The position numbers and the translations under genes are program-made. Below the pieces are notes generated by a model. It was given only the letters and a program-made list of their open reading frames with translations. It was not told the origin of the DNA and searched no databases. A stretch of DNA of 64,000 nt, taken from contig NZ_ADVZ01000004.1 of NCBI RefSeq assembly GCF_000178995.1, positions 1-64,000 of the forward strand, in the 5' to 3' direction. How positions within the stretch are numbered: the stretch's first letter is position 1; each line of letters starts with the position of its first letter. Source of the DNA: Afipia sp. 1NLS2 (GTDB lineage: Bacteria > Pseudomonadota > Alphaproteobacteria > Rhizobiales > Xanthobacteraceae). This document shows positions 25,135 through 34,322 of the stretch, one piece after another.

Positions 25135-26310
25135 ATGATGAAGGGCCCTCTTAACGGCATCAAGGTTCTTGAATTCGCACAGATCGCAGCAGGGCCTTTC
25201 GCGGGAAGTTTGTTTGCCGACCTCGGCGCGGATGTCGTGAAGGTCGAACGGCCCGATGGCGGCGATGGCATGCGCACCTGGCCGCCCGCTATTCAGGGCG
25301 CCGACGGGCCCGTGGAGAGCGGCAACTTCGCCTCGGTTAATCGCAACAAGCGCAGCATCACTGTCGATGTCAAAAACCCGGAAGAGATGAGGCGGTTCTT
25401 TGCGCTTGTCGCCGAGGCTGATCTGTTCATCGAGAATTATCGGCCCGGCGTGCCGAAACGACTCGGTCTTGGCTACGACGACTTGCGCAAGCACAATCCT
25501 CGTCTGGTTTATTGTTCAATCTCCGGTTACGGCCAGACCGGCCCTTACTCCGAGAAGGGCGCATTCGACGTTACGGTGCAGGCGATCAGCGGCGTGATGA
25601 GTGTCACGGGCGAGGAATCGGGGCCGCCGGTGAAGTGCGGCGTGCCGGTCGGCGATTTCGGCGCAGGCCTTTATGGCGCGTTCACCTCGCTTGCGGCCAT
25701 CATGAATGCACGCAAGACCGGGCAGGGCGCTTACATCGATTGTTCGATGCTTGGCAGCCTGCTTGGAATGGCTGCGCTGCAAACGAGCGAATTCTTCGGC
25801 ACAAACAAGCCGCCGAAGCGCCTCGGCTCGGAGCATCCGCGAAACGCGCCCTATCAGGGGTTCGATGCCAAGGATCGCCCTTTCACCGTGGCCGCGGGCA
25901 ACGACAAGCTGTGGCGCGATTTCTGCGCCGTCGTTAATCTGCCGGACCTGCCGAACGATCCGCGCTTCACGACGCAGTTCGATCGTGCGCGTAACCAGAA
26001 AGAGCTGGCCGCGATCGTGAAGCCGATTTTCCTGACCAAAAATGCCGCGGAGTGGATCGCGGCACTCGATGCCAAGGGAATTCCCTGCGCCATCGTGCTG
26101 GATTACAGCGAGATCCTGTCAAACGAGCAGGTCGCGCATATGGGGCTCGTGCGCGATATGAAGCTGTCCAATGGCGCGACCACGAAGACGGTTGGTTTTC
26201 CGATCAATGTATCCGGTTTTACGTTCGACATTGAACGGGCCCCGCCGCAACTCGGGGCGCATAATGATGAGGTATTTGCAGAATGGACCAAGGGCACAAG
26301 GAATTCGTGA
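25135..26310 (+). CDS. CaiB/BaiF family CoA-transferase
   Basis: A 391-residue class III CoA-transferase. LEFAQIAAGPFAGSLFADLGADVVKVE is the standard start, FIENYRPGVPKRLGLGYDDL and YCSISGYGQTGPY follow, and the catalytic Asp is in PVGDFGAGLYG. Such enzymes move CoA between acyl groups, often giving an imported acid its CoA. The reading frame is open to a TTG at 25114 and has ATGs at 25126, 25135 and 25138. The last two have GGATGGA at workable distance, so ATG 25135 is used. It overlaps the crotonase gene by 28 bases. Confidence 0.85.
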   Translation: MMKGPLNGIKVLEFAQIAAGPFAGSLFADLGADVVKVERPDGGDGMRTWPPAIQGADGPVESGNFASVNRNKRSITVDVKNPEEMRRFFALVAEADLFIENYRPGVPKRLGLGYDDLRKHNPRLVYCSISGYGQTGPYSEKGAFDVTVQAISGVMSVTGEESGPPVKCGVPVGDFGAGLYGAFTSLAAIMNARKTGQGAYIDCSMLGSLLGMAALQTSEFFGTNKPPKRLGSEHPRNAPYQGFDAKDRPFTVAAGNDKLWRDFCAVVNLPDLPNDPRFTTQFDRARNQKELAAIVKPIFLTKNAAEWIAALDAKGIPCAIVLDYSEILSNEQVAHMGLVRDMKLSNGATTKTVGFPINVSGFTFDIERAPPQLGAHNDEVFAEWTKGTRNS

Positions 26311-27020
26311 GCTTCTCGCCGCTCGCTGACGGCGTTCGGATTCTCACCCTGGATCGTTCCGCCAAGGCGAACGCCTTGAATGCCGCAATCGTCGATGAGC
26401 TTCTCGCCTGCGTCACCCAGGCCGAGGAGGAGGGTTGCCGTGTGCTGATTATATCCGCAAACGGCAAGGCGTTTTGTGGCGGCTTCGATTTCGGCGGCTA
26501 TGAGGACATGACGCCGGGCGACCTGCTTCTGCGCTTCGTCCGTATCGAGGAATTGTTGCAGCGGCTGCGGCGTTCGTCGTTTGTCAGCATCGCGCTGGTT
26601 CATGGCGCTGCGATGGGTGCAGGCGCGGATATTGCCGCGTCATGCACCTACCGCATCGGAACGGAAGCTTCAAAATTCCGCTTTCCGGGATTTCGCTTCG
26701 GCGTGGCACTCGGCACGCGGCATCTGGCGCAACTGGTCGGCATGCAGCGCGCGCGCGATATTCTACTGACAAACGCGACGCTCGATGCGACGGCGGCGTT
26801 CGACATCGGTCTGCTGACGCATCTCACGACGCCTGACGGCCTGCGCCAGAAGGCAGACGAACTGATCGGTCAGATCGGTTCGCTTGGCATCAAGGCGCGT
26901 AACCGGATTTTGCATCTGACAGTGCCGCAGAGCGATGATGGCGACATGGCCGAACTGGTGCGCTCCGTCAGTTCTCCCGGCCTTCACGAGCGGATCGCCC
27001 AATATCGCGCCGGACATTGA
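26283..27020 (+). CDS. Crotonase-fold protein lacking both usual catalytic glutamates
   Basis: A 245-residue enoyl-CoA hydratase/isomerase superfamily protein. The CoA-binding and oxyanion region is present (DRSAKANALNAAIVDE; ANGKAFCGGFDFGG). But where hydratases have GGGCEL it has GAGADI, and where they have a second Glu before the G-x-P segment it has FRFPGFRFGVALGTR. The hydratase reaction is therefore unlikely. Crotonases with altered active sites include hydrolases, isomerases and C-C lyases. Together with an acyl-CoA ligase and a CoA-transferase-fold pair that also lacks its Glu, a hydrolytic or ring-opening role is an attractive inference. The 28-base overlap with the preceding gene suggests coupled translation. 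Confidence 0.8.
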   Translation: MDQGHKEFVSFSPLADGVRILTLDRSAKANALNAAIVDELLACVTQAEEEGCRVLIISANGKAFCGGFDFGGYEDMTPGDLLLRFVRIEELLQRLRRSSFVSIALVHGAAMGAGADIAASCTYRIGTEASKFRFPGFRFGVALGTRHLAQLVGMQRARDILLTNATLDATAAFDIGLLTHLTTPDGLRQKADELIGQIGSLGIKARNRILHLTVPQSDDGDMAELVRSVSSPGLHERIAQYRAGH

Positions 27021-27039
27021 GGCGCGAAAGTGTGCTCCA

Positions 27040-27063
27040 CCATCCGCATGACCATGCGGATGG
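27040..27063 (+). terminator. 24-base palindrome after the crotonase gene
   Basis: CCATCCGCATG and CATGCGGATGG are perfect 11-base arms around a 2-base centre, 20 bases after the crotonase stop. As RNA it would be a 10-pair hairpin with a 4-base loop. No T-run follows; it may be a terminator or a DNA-binding site. Confidence 0.45.
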
Positions 27064-27225
27064 CAATATTGAATGTGCATCTGTGCCTGTGCCGCGTGTG
27101 ACCGCTGCCATGATGCGAGGACAAACGCGTGCTGCTTTGTGAGCTTCGCGTCGCTTCATCATTCCCATTCCAAGTTCAATCTGTCGCAGTAATTGAGACA
27201 TCATTTTCGATGTTTCGAGGGTCTT

Positions 27226-27245
27226 TCATTTGACTCGTAAAATGA
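27226..27245. promoter_or_regulatory. Inverted repeat before the second IclR gene
   Basis: TCATTT and AAATGA are separated by eight bases, about 46 bases before the GTG start at 27292. The position and AT-richness fit an autoregulatory IclR site, but six-base arms are weak evidence. Confidence 0.25.
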
Positions 27246-27291
27246 GGAGGCCTAGCTTCAATTCACGTAACGGAAATGGTATTCACCGCTC

Positions 27292-28116
27292 GTGAATAGT
27301 AATATTGAACCTCTTGGGCCCCGGCGCCACCTGCATTCGCTCAACATGTCGCTCGACGTGGTGGAGTTGCTGGCGTCGTCCCATGTTCCGTTGTCGCTTG
27401 GCGACATCGCGGCGAAACTCGAGTTGAGCAAGGCTGCGGTGCATGGCGTGCTGTCGAACCTCGAGGCGCGACGCTATGTGGAGCGGACGCCGGATCGTCA
27501 GGGCTATCGGCTCGGTCACCGGTTATGGGAACTGGGTCTGGTGGCATCCGAGTCGATCGAGTTGCCGAAAGTCGCCCATCGCTATCTCGAGCGCCTGGTC
27601 GAGTTGAGTTCGGAAAGCTCACAGCTTGCCGAGTATTGCGCACCGGGCGAAGTGGTTTATCTCGATCGCGTCGACAGTCCGAATCCGGTGCGCGCCAACA
27701 TCCATGTCGGCCGTCGTGCGCCTGCTTATTGCGTGGCGACGGGTCGCGCACTCCTTGCGTTTCAGCCCAAGAGCGAAATCGACAGGGTGTGCGATGGGCC
27801 TCTGCAAAGTTTCACCAAGAAGACCATCGTGAAGTCCGCCAAATTGCGCCGTGAACTCGATCTCGTGCGCCAGCGTGGTTATGCGATCAACCATGGCGAA
27901 TATCGCGGCGAAATCGTCGGCATCGCCGCGCCAATTCGCGACCATCAGGGTAATGTGATTGCGGCTCTCAGTGTCTCGGGGCCGGAATATCGCTTCACGG
28001 TGAAGCGTGCGGTTGCGCTTGCGCCTGCAGTCATCGAGGCATCCGAAGCTGTATCGCGCGAGTTCGGTCAGCATTTTCTTCAAAAACGTCGTGTTCGGGA
28101 CAGTCAGGCATGCTGA
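27292..28116 (+). CDS. IclR-family transcriptional regulator (copy 2)
   Basis: A 274-residue regulator with the winged helix around residues 20-75 (LSLGDIAAKLELSKAAVHGVLSNLEARRYVE) and an effector domain (RRAPAYCVATGRALLAFQ; YAINHGEYRGEIVGIAAPIRD). It is a sister of the IclR at 24331. GTG 27292 is taken as the start; the next in-frame ATG lies within the helix-turn-helix region and would truncate it. The stop overlaps the following ligase gene by seven bases, so the regulator is co-transcribed with the enzymes it presumably controls. Confidence 0.82.
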   Translation: MNSNIEPLGPRRHLHSLNMSLDVVELLASSHVPLSLGDIAAKLELSKAAVHGVLSNLEARRYVERTPDRQGYRLGHRLWELGLVASESIELPKVAHRYLERLVELSSESSQLAEYCAPGEVVYLDRVDSPNPVRANIHVGRRAPAYCVATGRALLAFQPKSEIDRVCDGPLQSFTKKTIVKSAKLRRELDLVRQRGYAINHGEYRGEIVGIAAPIRDHQGNVIAALSVSGPEYRFTVKRAVALAPAVIEASEAVSREFGQHFLQKRRVRDSQAC

Positions 28117-29651
28117 TCCATCAACTTCTGCAGGACGCCAGGGATTCAAGGCCTGCGATCATTTTCGAGGGCAAGCCGCTCTCTTATGCGGAGCTCGACG
28201 ACCTTGCGAACCAGTTCGCCCACCTATTCGGTGAACTGCGGCTCGATATGGGGGATCGTGTCAGCTTGCTGATCGGCAACGAGCCGCTGGTGGTGGCTGC
28301 CTATTTCGGCCTGTTCAAGACAGGATTGATCGCGAACCCTATTAACAATCGCCTGACCGCGCATGAGGTGACCTTCGTTCTGGATCATTCACAGGCGCGC
28401 GCGCTGATCACCACGCCGGAGTATCTGTCGTTGGCGCAGGAAGCCATCGCAGGGCTGACGCATAAGCCTTGTCTCATTCTGCTTGGCGCGGATGCGAGCG
28501 TTGCTCTGCCGGTGGATGTATTTTCCGAGCGCGACCTGTACCGGCAAAGGCGCACGCCACGCCCTGTCGACGGCGTGACGGAGCAAACGCCGATCCTGTT
28601 GATCTACACATCCGGTACTACGGGCCGGCCGAAAGGTGTTCTGCTCAGTCATGCGAATGTCTGGGCTGACGGCCTCGCTTTGTCGCAGGGCTTCCGCATG
28701 GGGCCGGATCACATCGCGCTGTGCTTCATGCCGCTGTTCCATTGCAACGCGCTAATCGTGAGCCACATCAGCGCGTTCATCGGTCACGGCACCATCGTGC
28801 TGTGCCGTAAATTTAGCGCCCGCGAGCACTGGCGTCTTGTGGCCGATTATAATGTCTCGAGTTTCAGCGCGCCCCCCACGGTGCTCGCGATTCTTCTGGA
28901 GCGGGAGGCGGAAGCGCGCGATGCGCGCATCAAGCTCGATTTCGTCAAAACCGGCTCCGCGCCGCTGACGGTCGAACTTGCCACGCGTTTCGAAAACAGA
29001 TTCGGCAAGGACATCCTGATTGAGGGATGGGGCCTGACGGAATGCACGGCGACGAGCACGCTCAATCCGCTTTATGCCGGTGGCCGCCGCAAGGTCGGTT
29101 CGGTCGGACAAGCTCTGGCCGGGCAGGAGATTGCCGTGGTCGATGAGCAGGGCAACTTCCTGCCGCCGGAAAGCACGGGCGAACTGGTCATCCGTTCGCC
29201 GACAATGATGCTCGGCTACTTTCGCGACGAGGAAGCGACGCGGAAGACCATCGTTGATGGCTGGCTTCATACCGGCGATCTCGGCCGGATGGACCGGGAA
29301 GGCTATGTTTTCCTGGTCGGCCGGAAGAAAGAAATCATCATTCGCGGTGGTGAGAACGTCTCGCCGCTCGAGATCGAGGAAGTGCTCTGTCGCCACCCGT
29401 CGGTGCGCGATGTCGCGGTCGGCGGGCTTCCCGACAGGATCTGGGGTGAGGTTGTCGTCGCCTGTGTGGTCCCGAACGGATCGGTATCTGAGCAAGAGCT
29501 GATCGCTTACTGCCGCGAGAATCTCGCGGACTTCAAGGTCCCGGTTAAGATCGCAATCGTCGACGAATTGCCGCGCAATGCCACCGGAAAAATTCTCCGG
29601 CGCAATCTTGCGCAATTCTTTCAGCCTGAAGCGAAGGAGATGGCGTCATGA
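28110..29651 (+). CDS. AMP-forming acyl-CoA ligase
   Basis: A 513-residue ANL-superfamily ligase. The ATP-binding loop is LIYTSGTTGRPKGVLLSH (near residue 165). GWGLTECTATS marks the substrate/adenylate region, DGWLHTGDLGRMD and VGRKKEIIIRGGENVSPLEIEE mark the hinge and C-terminal domain, and the catalytic Lys is in RNATGKILRRNL. It converts an acid to its CoA thioester via an acyl-adenylate. Overlaps with the IclR gene before (seven bases) and the CoA-transferase-fold gene after (four bases) tie it tightly to this operon. Confidence 0.88.
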   Translation: MLIHQLLQDARDSRPAIIFEGKPLSYAELDDLANQFAHLFGELRLDMGDRVSLLIGNEPLVVAAYFGLFKTGLIANPINNRLTAHEVTFVLDHSQARALITTPEYLSLAQEAIAGLTHKPCLILLGADASVALPVDVFSERDLYRQRRTPRPVDGVTEQTPILLIYTSGTTGRPKGVLLSHANVWADGLALSQGFRMGPDHIALCFMPLFHCNALIVSHISAFIGHGTIVLCRKFSAREHWRLVADYNVSSFSAPPTVLAILLEREAEARDARIKLDFVKTGSAPLTVELATRFENRFGKDILIEGWGLTECTATSTLNPLYAGGRRKVGSVGQALAGQEIAVVDEQGNFLPPESTGELVIRSPTMMLGYFRDEEATRKTIVDGWLHTGDLGRMDREGYVFLVGRKKEIIIRGGENVSPLEIEEVLCRHPSVRDVAVGGLPDRIWGEVVVACVVPNGSVSEQELIAYCRENLADFKVPVKIAIVDELPRNATGKILRRNLAQFFQPEAKEMAS

Positions 29652-30472
29652 AACAGACCACGCTCGAACAGGCCGCACGACTCGTCGGCAACGATCAGAT
29701 CGTCACCATCGGCGGCACGCTATCCCAGCGGATTCCCGCCGCTATGGTGCGTGAGCTGGCACGGCAGGGCGTCAAGGGCTTGCATCTCGTCAAGGCGTCG
29801 CCCGGCTTCGATGCCGATGTGCTTGCGGCGGGCGGATGTCTCGCCAGCGTCCGTGCGGGCATGGTGACGCTCGAACAACCGTTCGGTATGGCACCGAATT
29901 TTCGCAAGGCGGCCGAGCGCGGCGAACTGGAAGTGATCGAGAACGCCTGCCCGGCGGTGATGGCGAGCCTGCAGGCGGCCGCATTTGGTCTGCCCTTTCA
30001 GGCGGTCGCGGGCTTTGCGGGTAGCGACGTGCCGAGCATCGCGCCGTTCGCGACCGTGAGGGACCCCTTCACGGGGAACGATACGCTGGTGGTGCCGGCG
30101 ATCCGGCCTGACTGGGCCATTCTTCATGTCCATGAGGCGGACGTTCGCGGCAATGCGCGCATCTACGGCACGCCGGTGTGGGATCGCCTGATGAGTCGTG
30201 CGGCCAAGCGTGTGATCCTCACGGCGGAGAAGATCGTCGATACCTCGCATTTCGTGGCGCAGCCGGAAATGACGGTCGTTCCTGAGATTTTCGTCGAAGC
30301 CGTAGTGCATGCGCCGAGCGGAGCATGGCCGACCGCCGTATTCGACCGTTACGACATCGACGAGCCGGCGATGCGCCACTATCTGGAGCTCAGCCGGACG
30401 CCGGAAGGTTTCCGCAAATATCTTGAAGAAACGGCCTCGCATGATCGCCGCGCATTGGGAGTGGCGGCATGA
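29648..30472 (+). CDS. CoA-transferase-fold alpha subunit (GctA/IpdA-like)
   Basis: A 274-residue class I CoA-transferase-type alpha chain: the early glycine loop VTIGGTLSQRIPAAMVRELARQG, then LEVIENACPAVMASLQAAAFGLPFQ and DVPSIAPFATVRDPF. It overlaps the beta-chain gene by four bases, so the two chains are made together. True members move CoA between acyl groups. Because the beta chain lacks the catalytic Glu (see 30469), this pair may be a hydrolase like IpdAB of steroid degradation. The closing residues are those typical of the family. Confidence 0.8.
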   Translation: MKQTTLEQAARLVGNDQIVTIGGTLSQRIPAAMVRELARQGVKGLHLVKASPGFDADVLAAGGCLASVRAGMVTLEQPFGMAPNFRKAAERGELEVIENACPAVMASLQAAAFGLPFQAVAGFAGSDVPSIAPFATVRDPFTGNDTLVVPAIRPDWAILHVHEADVRGNARIYGTPVWDRLMSRAAKRVILTAEKIVDTSHFVAQPEMTVVPEIFVEAVVHAPSGAWPTAVFDRYDIDEPAMRHYLELSRTPEGFRKYLEETASHDRRALGVAA

Positions 30473-31200
30473 GTTTGTCTTACAGTCCGGCCGACATGAT
30501 GGCCGTGTCGATGGCGCGGCTGATTCGGGACGGCGAGGTGGTTTTCGTCGGCGTCAATTCGCCGCTGCCGCTTGCTGCAGCGACGCTGGCACGCCGCCTG
30601 AATGCGCCGAATTGTACGTTCATTAGCGTTGGCGGCGGGATCAATCCCACAGTCGACAAGATCATGGCCGCGACAAGCACGGCCGATCTCGGTCGCGGCT
30701 CTGCTTCGATCTTCGACAATCAGGAAATCTACGGGATGAACGGCCGCGGCGGGTTCGACCTGACGTTCCTCGGCATGGCGCAGGTGGATGCAAGGGGCCG
30801 GGTGAATTCCAGCTTCATCGGTGACCACGAGAAGCCCAAGGTGCGATTTCCCGGCGGAGGCGGCGGACCGGCGATCCTGCCGATGTCGAAGCGCGCGGTG
30901 CTGTGGCGCGCGGGACATTCGCCAAAGATTTTTGTCGAGGAGGTGAAGTTCACGACCTCCGACGGCAATCTTGATCGGATCGTGACGCCGCTGTGCATCT
31001 TCCGCAAGGAAAACGGGCGTCTCGTGCTGGACAGCATTCATCCGGGTGTGACGCGCGGGGAGCTCGCGGAGAAAACCGGTTTCCGGATTCCAAATCTCGA
31101 CGATGCGCCGGTAACGCCGGAGCCGACCGCCGAGGAGCTTGCGATCATTCGCGAGATCGACCCCGATAACGTGAGAAGAGTGGAGTTTGGTTTGCAATAA
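30469..31200 (+). CDS. CoA-transferase-fold beta subunit lacking the catalytic Glu
   Basis: A 243-residue beta chain. Glutaconate CoA-transferase has its catalytic Glu in a VESG context after the APDC segment; here the equivalent stretch is NAPNCTFISVGGGINP, with Val at the Glu position. The rest is well kept (GGFDLTFLGMAQVDARGRVNSS; FPGGGGGPAILPMSKRAV). Loss of this Glu is a known feature of IpdB, whose complex with IpdA hydrolyses a cyclic dione CoA thioester. A hydrolytic ring-cleavage or retro-Claisen role is therefore possible. It precedes the importer genes by about 55 bases. Confidence 0.8.
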   Translation: MSLSYSPADMMAVSMARLIRDGEVVFVGVNSPLPLAAATLARRLNAPNCTFISVGGGINPTVDKIMAATSTADLGRGSASIFDNQEIYGMNGRGGFDLTFLGMAQVDARGRVNSSFIGDHEKPKVRFPGGGGGPAILPMSKRAVLWRAGHSPKIFVEEVKFTTSDGNLDRIVTPLCIFRKENGRLVLDSIHPGVTRGELAEKTGFRIPNLDDAPVTPEPTAEELAIIREIDPDNVRRVEFGLQ

Positions 31201-31255
31201 ACCAATTTGCGAAGCCTGCAAAAAGAACGGGACGCATATTTCAGGGAGGATGACT

Positions 31256-32344
31256 ATGAGACTTACTGCAACATTACGTCACGCTCGGAAGGCATGTGGA
31301 CTCGTTCTTGCCGCCGGTGGATTTCTGGCTGTGCTGTCCGGCATCGGAAGCTCCGCTCAAGCTGCGGATGAGAAAGAGCTGGTCTTCGCCGGTTTCGGCG
31401 GTTCGCTTCAGAAATCGCTGCAGGCCACGGTGATTCCGGCCTTCGAGAAAAAGTACGGCGTCAAGGTCGTCTACGTCACCGGCACGTCGAACCAGATTCT
31501 TGCCAAGGTGAAGGCGCAGAAGAACAGCCCGCAGATCGACGTGATCTGGGCGAACGACACCACGCACTACCAAGGCAAGATGGAGAAGCTGTACGCCAAG
31601 CTCGATCCGGCGAAGGTGCCGAACCTGTCTCAGGTTTATGACTTCGCGAAGGACCGCGATGGCATCGGCATCGTGATGGGCATTCAGGCGCTCGGCATCG
31701 AGTACAATACCCAGGTCTTTAAGGAGAAGGGCTGGGCGCCGCCGAGTTCGTGGATGGACTTCTGGGACCCGAAATATAAGGGTCATGTCGTTTTCTATAA
31801 TATGCCGATCGGCTACGCGAACCTGCTATTCGCCAAGATCGCTGATCTGAACGGCGGTTCCGTCACCAATCTCGAACCGGCCTGGAACAAGATGAAGGAG
31901 CTGAAGCCGAACGTGCTGGCCTTCATCGATCCGCCGGCACAGGTCGATGCGTTGTTCGGAACGGGCAGCGCCTGGATCGGCTACAACGGCAGCGCGCGCG
32001 TTCATGATTTCGCCGGAACGGGTGCGCCGGTGGCGATGGTGCTGCCGAAGGAAGGCGGCATCCTGTATCCGCAGCAGTTCGATATCGTTGCGGGCGCGCC
32101 GCATCCCGATCTTGCGCAGAAGTTCATTGATTTCACCATTAGTGCCGAGGCGCAGAAGATGATCGCGGAGCATCTTCTGCTTGGTCCGGTGAACAAGACT
32201 GTCAAGCTCGACGACAAGGCGGCCGCCAAGGTGCCTTACGGCGAGAAGGAAGTGAACTCGCTGCTCAACCTCGATATCGGTCCGGTCAACCAGAATCTGC
32301 AAGCGCTGACGGCGCGCTGGACCGCGATGGTGGGAGGCCACTAA
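31256..32344 (+). CDS. ABC substrate-binding protein, PotD/family 1 type
   Basis: A 362-residue periplasmic protein with a signal peptide (cleavage near AQAAD) and a spermidine/putrescine/opine-type body: LVFAGFGGSLQKSL, SPQIDVIWANDTTHYQGK, GWAPPSSWMDFWDPKYKGHV, and the late ISAEAQKMIAEH. Family members bind polyamines, amines, opines or phosphonates. AGGGAGG at 31243-31249 abuts the ATG at 31250 but lies at proper distance from ATG 31256, which is taken as the start. Its stop overlaps the ATPase start by one base. Confidence 0.82.
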   Translation: MRLTATLRHARKACGLVLAAGGFLAVLSGIGSSAQAADEKELVFAGFGGSLQKSLQATVIPAFEKKYGVKVVYVTGTSNQILAKVKAQKNSPQIDVIWANDTTHYQGKMEKLYAKLDPAKVPNLSQVYDFAKDRDGIGIVMGIQALGIEYNTQVFKEKGWAPPSSWMDFWDPKYKGHVVFYNMPIGYANLLFAKIADLNGGSVTNLEPAWNKMKELKPNVLAFIDPPAQVDALFGTGSAWIGYNGSARVHDFAGTGAPVAMVLPKEGGILYPQQFDIVAGAPHPDLAQKFIDFTISAEAQKMIAEHLLLGPVNKTVKLDDKAAAKVPYGEKEVNSLLNLDIGPVNQNLQALTARWTAMVGGH

Positions 32345-33447
32345 TGCACGCGCATCTCGACGTCCGCCATTTGCGAAAGTCCTACGGGACTTTCACGGCA
32401 CTTGATGACGTGTCGTTTACGGCGGCACCCGGAGAAATCGTGGCTTTGCTCGGCCCGTCCGGCTGCGGCAAGACGACGCTCCTCAACCTCATCGCGGGGT
32501 TTCTCACCCCCGATGCAGGCTCCGTCATCGTTGGTGGACGTGACATCGTCAACGTGGCCCCGCACAAGCGCGACATGGCGATGGTGTTCCAGAATTACGC
32601 GCTGTTTCCGCACATGAGCGTCGAACGCAACGTCGCGTTCGGCCTCAAGATGCGGAGCGTCGCATCTGGCGAGGTATCCAAGCGCGTGCAGGAGGCGCTC
32701 AATCTCGTGCAGCTCGGCGATCTCGGTAAGCGCTATCCGAAGGAGCTTTCGGGCGGGCAACAGCAACGCGTCGCGCTCGCACGCGCGTTGGTGGTTCGCC
32801 CGTCCGTTCTTCTGCTGGACGAGCCGTTGTCGAATCTCGATGCGCTTCTACGCAAGCGAATGCGCGAGGAGATGCGGCAGATTCTCAAGACGGCGAACAT
32901 CACGACAGTCGTGGTGACGCACGATCAGGAGGAGGCGCTGGTCTCCGCCGACAGCATCGTTCTGCTGGCGTCGGGACGGGTCGAACAGCGCTCGACGCCG
33001 AATGAACTTTACGAGCGGCCCAGCACCATCTTCAGCGCCCGTTTCATGGACGTTACCAATTTCCTCGATGGCACTGTGATTGGCCATGAGCAGGGCCATG
33101 CAGTGATCGATACGGCTTTTGGCAAGCTGCGGGCCGAGGTCGAAAGCTGCACGGTGGGGTCCAAGGTCACGGTAGCGGTACGTCCGGAGAACATCGCCAA
33201 GGGGGAGGAGGCCGGGGAGAACTGTGTCACCGGAGAGGTGATCTCCAGCAGCTATCACGGGCCGGTGCGGCGGGTGGAAATCGAGGCCAATGGCGCCCGG
33301 TTGATTGCCGACATTCCAGTGAAGCGCTGCTTAAGCAAGGTCGGAGACAGACTGTCCGTCTCATGGCCTGCCGATGATACACGGCTGCTGCCGGGTCAGG
33401 GGCATGCCGTGCCCGACGGCAAGAATCTCGAGGATTTGCTGCAATGA
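32344..33447 (+). CDS. ABC transporter ATPase, PotA type
   Basis: A 367-residue ATPase: Walker A GPSGCGKTT (residues 37-45), Q-loop MVFQNYALFPHMSV, signature LSGGQQQRVALARAL, Walker B VLLLDEPLSNLD, switch His in VVVTHDQEEAL. The C-terminal 130 residues form a TOBE/OB regulatory domain (VAVRPENIAKGEE) as in PotA/UgpC-type subunits. The start overlaps the binding-protein stop by one base and the end overlaps the first permease by four, giving a tight cassette. Confidence 0.9.
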   Translation: MHAHLDVRHLRKSYGTFTALDDVSFTAAPGEIVALLGPSGCGKTTLLNLIAGFLTPDAGSVIVGGRDIVNVAPHKRDMAMVFQNYALFPHMSVERNVAFGLKMRSVASGEVSKRVQEALNLVQLGDLGKRYPKELSGGQQQRVALARALVVRPSVLLLDEPLSNLDALLRKRMREEMRQILKTANITTVVVTHDQEEALVSADSIVLLASGRVEQRSTPNELYERPSTIFSARFMDVTNFLDGTVIGHEQGHAVIDTAFGKLRAEVESCTVGSKVTVAVRPENIAKGEEAGENCVTGEVISSSYHGPVRRVEIEANGARLIADIPVKRCLSKVGDRLSVSWPADDTRLLPGQGHAVPDGKNLEDLLQ

Positions 33448-34322
33448 GCACGCTTGTCGAGAAAGGAGGGCTACCGTCGGCAGGACGAACATCGATGAGG
33501 CTGCATGCCGGCCTTCTGCTGGTGCCTGCGATTCTATTCTATGCGGTGCTGTTTGTCTGGCCCCTCATTATCTCGACATGGGGAAGTTTCACGCCCACGG
33601 GAAAACTCTCCCTTCAAACCTATACGCTGTTTTTCGCGGATGAGTTCTATCGTTCGGTGTTGTGGCGTTCGCTCCGCATCAGCGCGATCACCACTCTGAT
33701 GACGCTGATTATCGGCTATCCGATCGCAGTCTATCTGTCGCAAAGCTGGCGCAAGGGCCGTTCGCTAGTGGTGTTTCTTGTCATCGCGCCGATGTTTGTG
33801 AGCGCGGTGGTCCGTTCCTATGGCTGGATTATCATCCTGGGCCCGAACGGACTCCTGAGCTCATTCACAAAAGCCATTGGCCTGCCGATGGGACATCTTC
33901 TGTATAGTGAAGCCGGCGTGATCATTGCCCTGACGCATGTTTTCCTGCCCTTCATGGTGATCGCGCTTGCAGGCTCGTTGCAGCAGATCGATCCCTCGCT
34001 GGCGCGCGCCGCGCAGATTCTCGGCGCCAACGGATTCAGCGTGTTCGTGCGGGTCATTCTGCCATTGACCTTGCCGGGCATCTCTGCGGGGTCGGTCATC
34101 GTGTTTTGCCTTGCGGCGAGCGGTTTCGTGACGCCGGCGCTTGTCGGCGGGGCTGCGGTGCCGGTGATGCCGTATCTCGTCTACAAGGAGGGCCTGCTGG
34201 TGTTGAACTGGCCGTTTGCATCGGCGGTCGCGCTGATCCTGCTGGCGGCAACAGCGCTTGCCACGGCGATCTACACCTTCGCGATTCGTGACGCAGCCAG
34301 CAAAAGGAGCGTCGTGCGATGA
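33444..34322 (+). CDS. ABC transporter permease, PotB type
   Basis: A 292-residue inner-membrane permease with about six segments. Polar N-terminus of about 20 residues, then VPAILFYAVLFVWPLIISTWGSF; the coupling loop is SLARAAQILGANGFSVFVRVILPLTL, which matches the EAA motif. It forms the heteromeric membrane part with the permease at 34319. Overlap of four bases at each end. Confidence 0.88.
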   Translation: MSTLVEKGGLPSAGRTSMRLHAGLLLVPAILFYAVLFVWPLIISTWGSFTPTGKLSLQTYTLFFADEFYRSVLWRSLRISAITTLMTLIIGYPIAVYLSQSWRKGRSLVVFLVIAPMFVSAVVRSYGWIIILGPNGLLSSFTKAIGLPMGHLLYSEAGVIIALTHVFLPFMVIALAGSLQQIDPSLARAAQILGANGFSVFVRVILPLTLPGISAGSVIVFCLAASGFVTPALVGGAAVPVMPYLVYKEGLLVLNWPFASAVALILLAATALATAIYTFAIRDAASKRSVVR

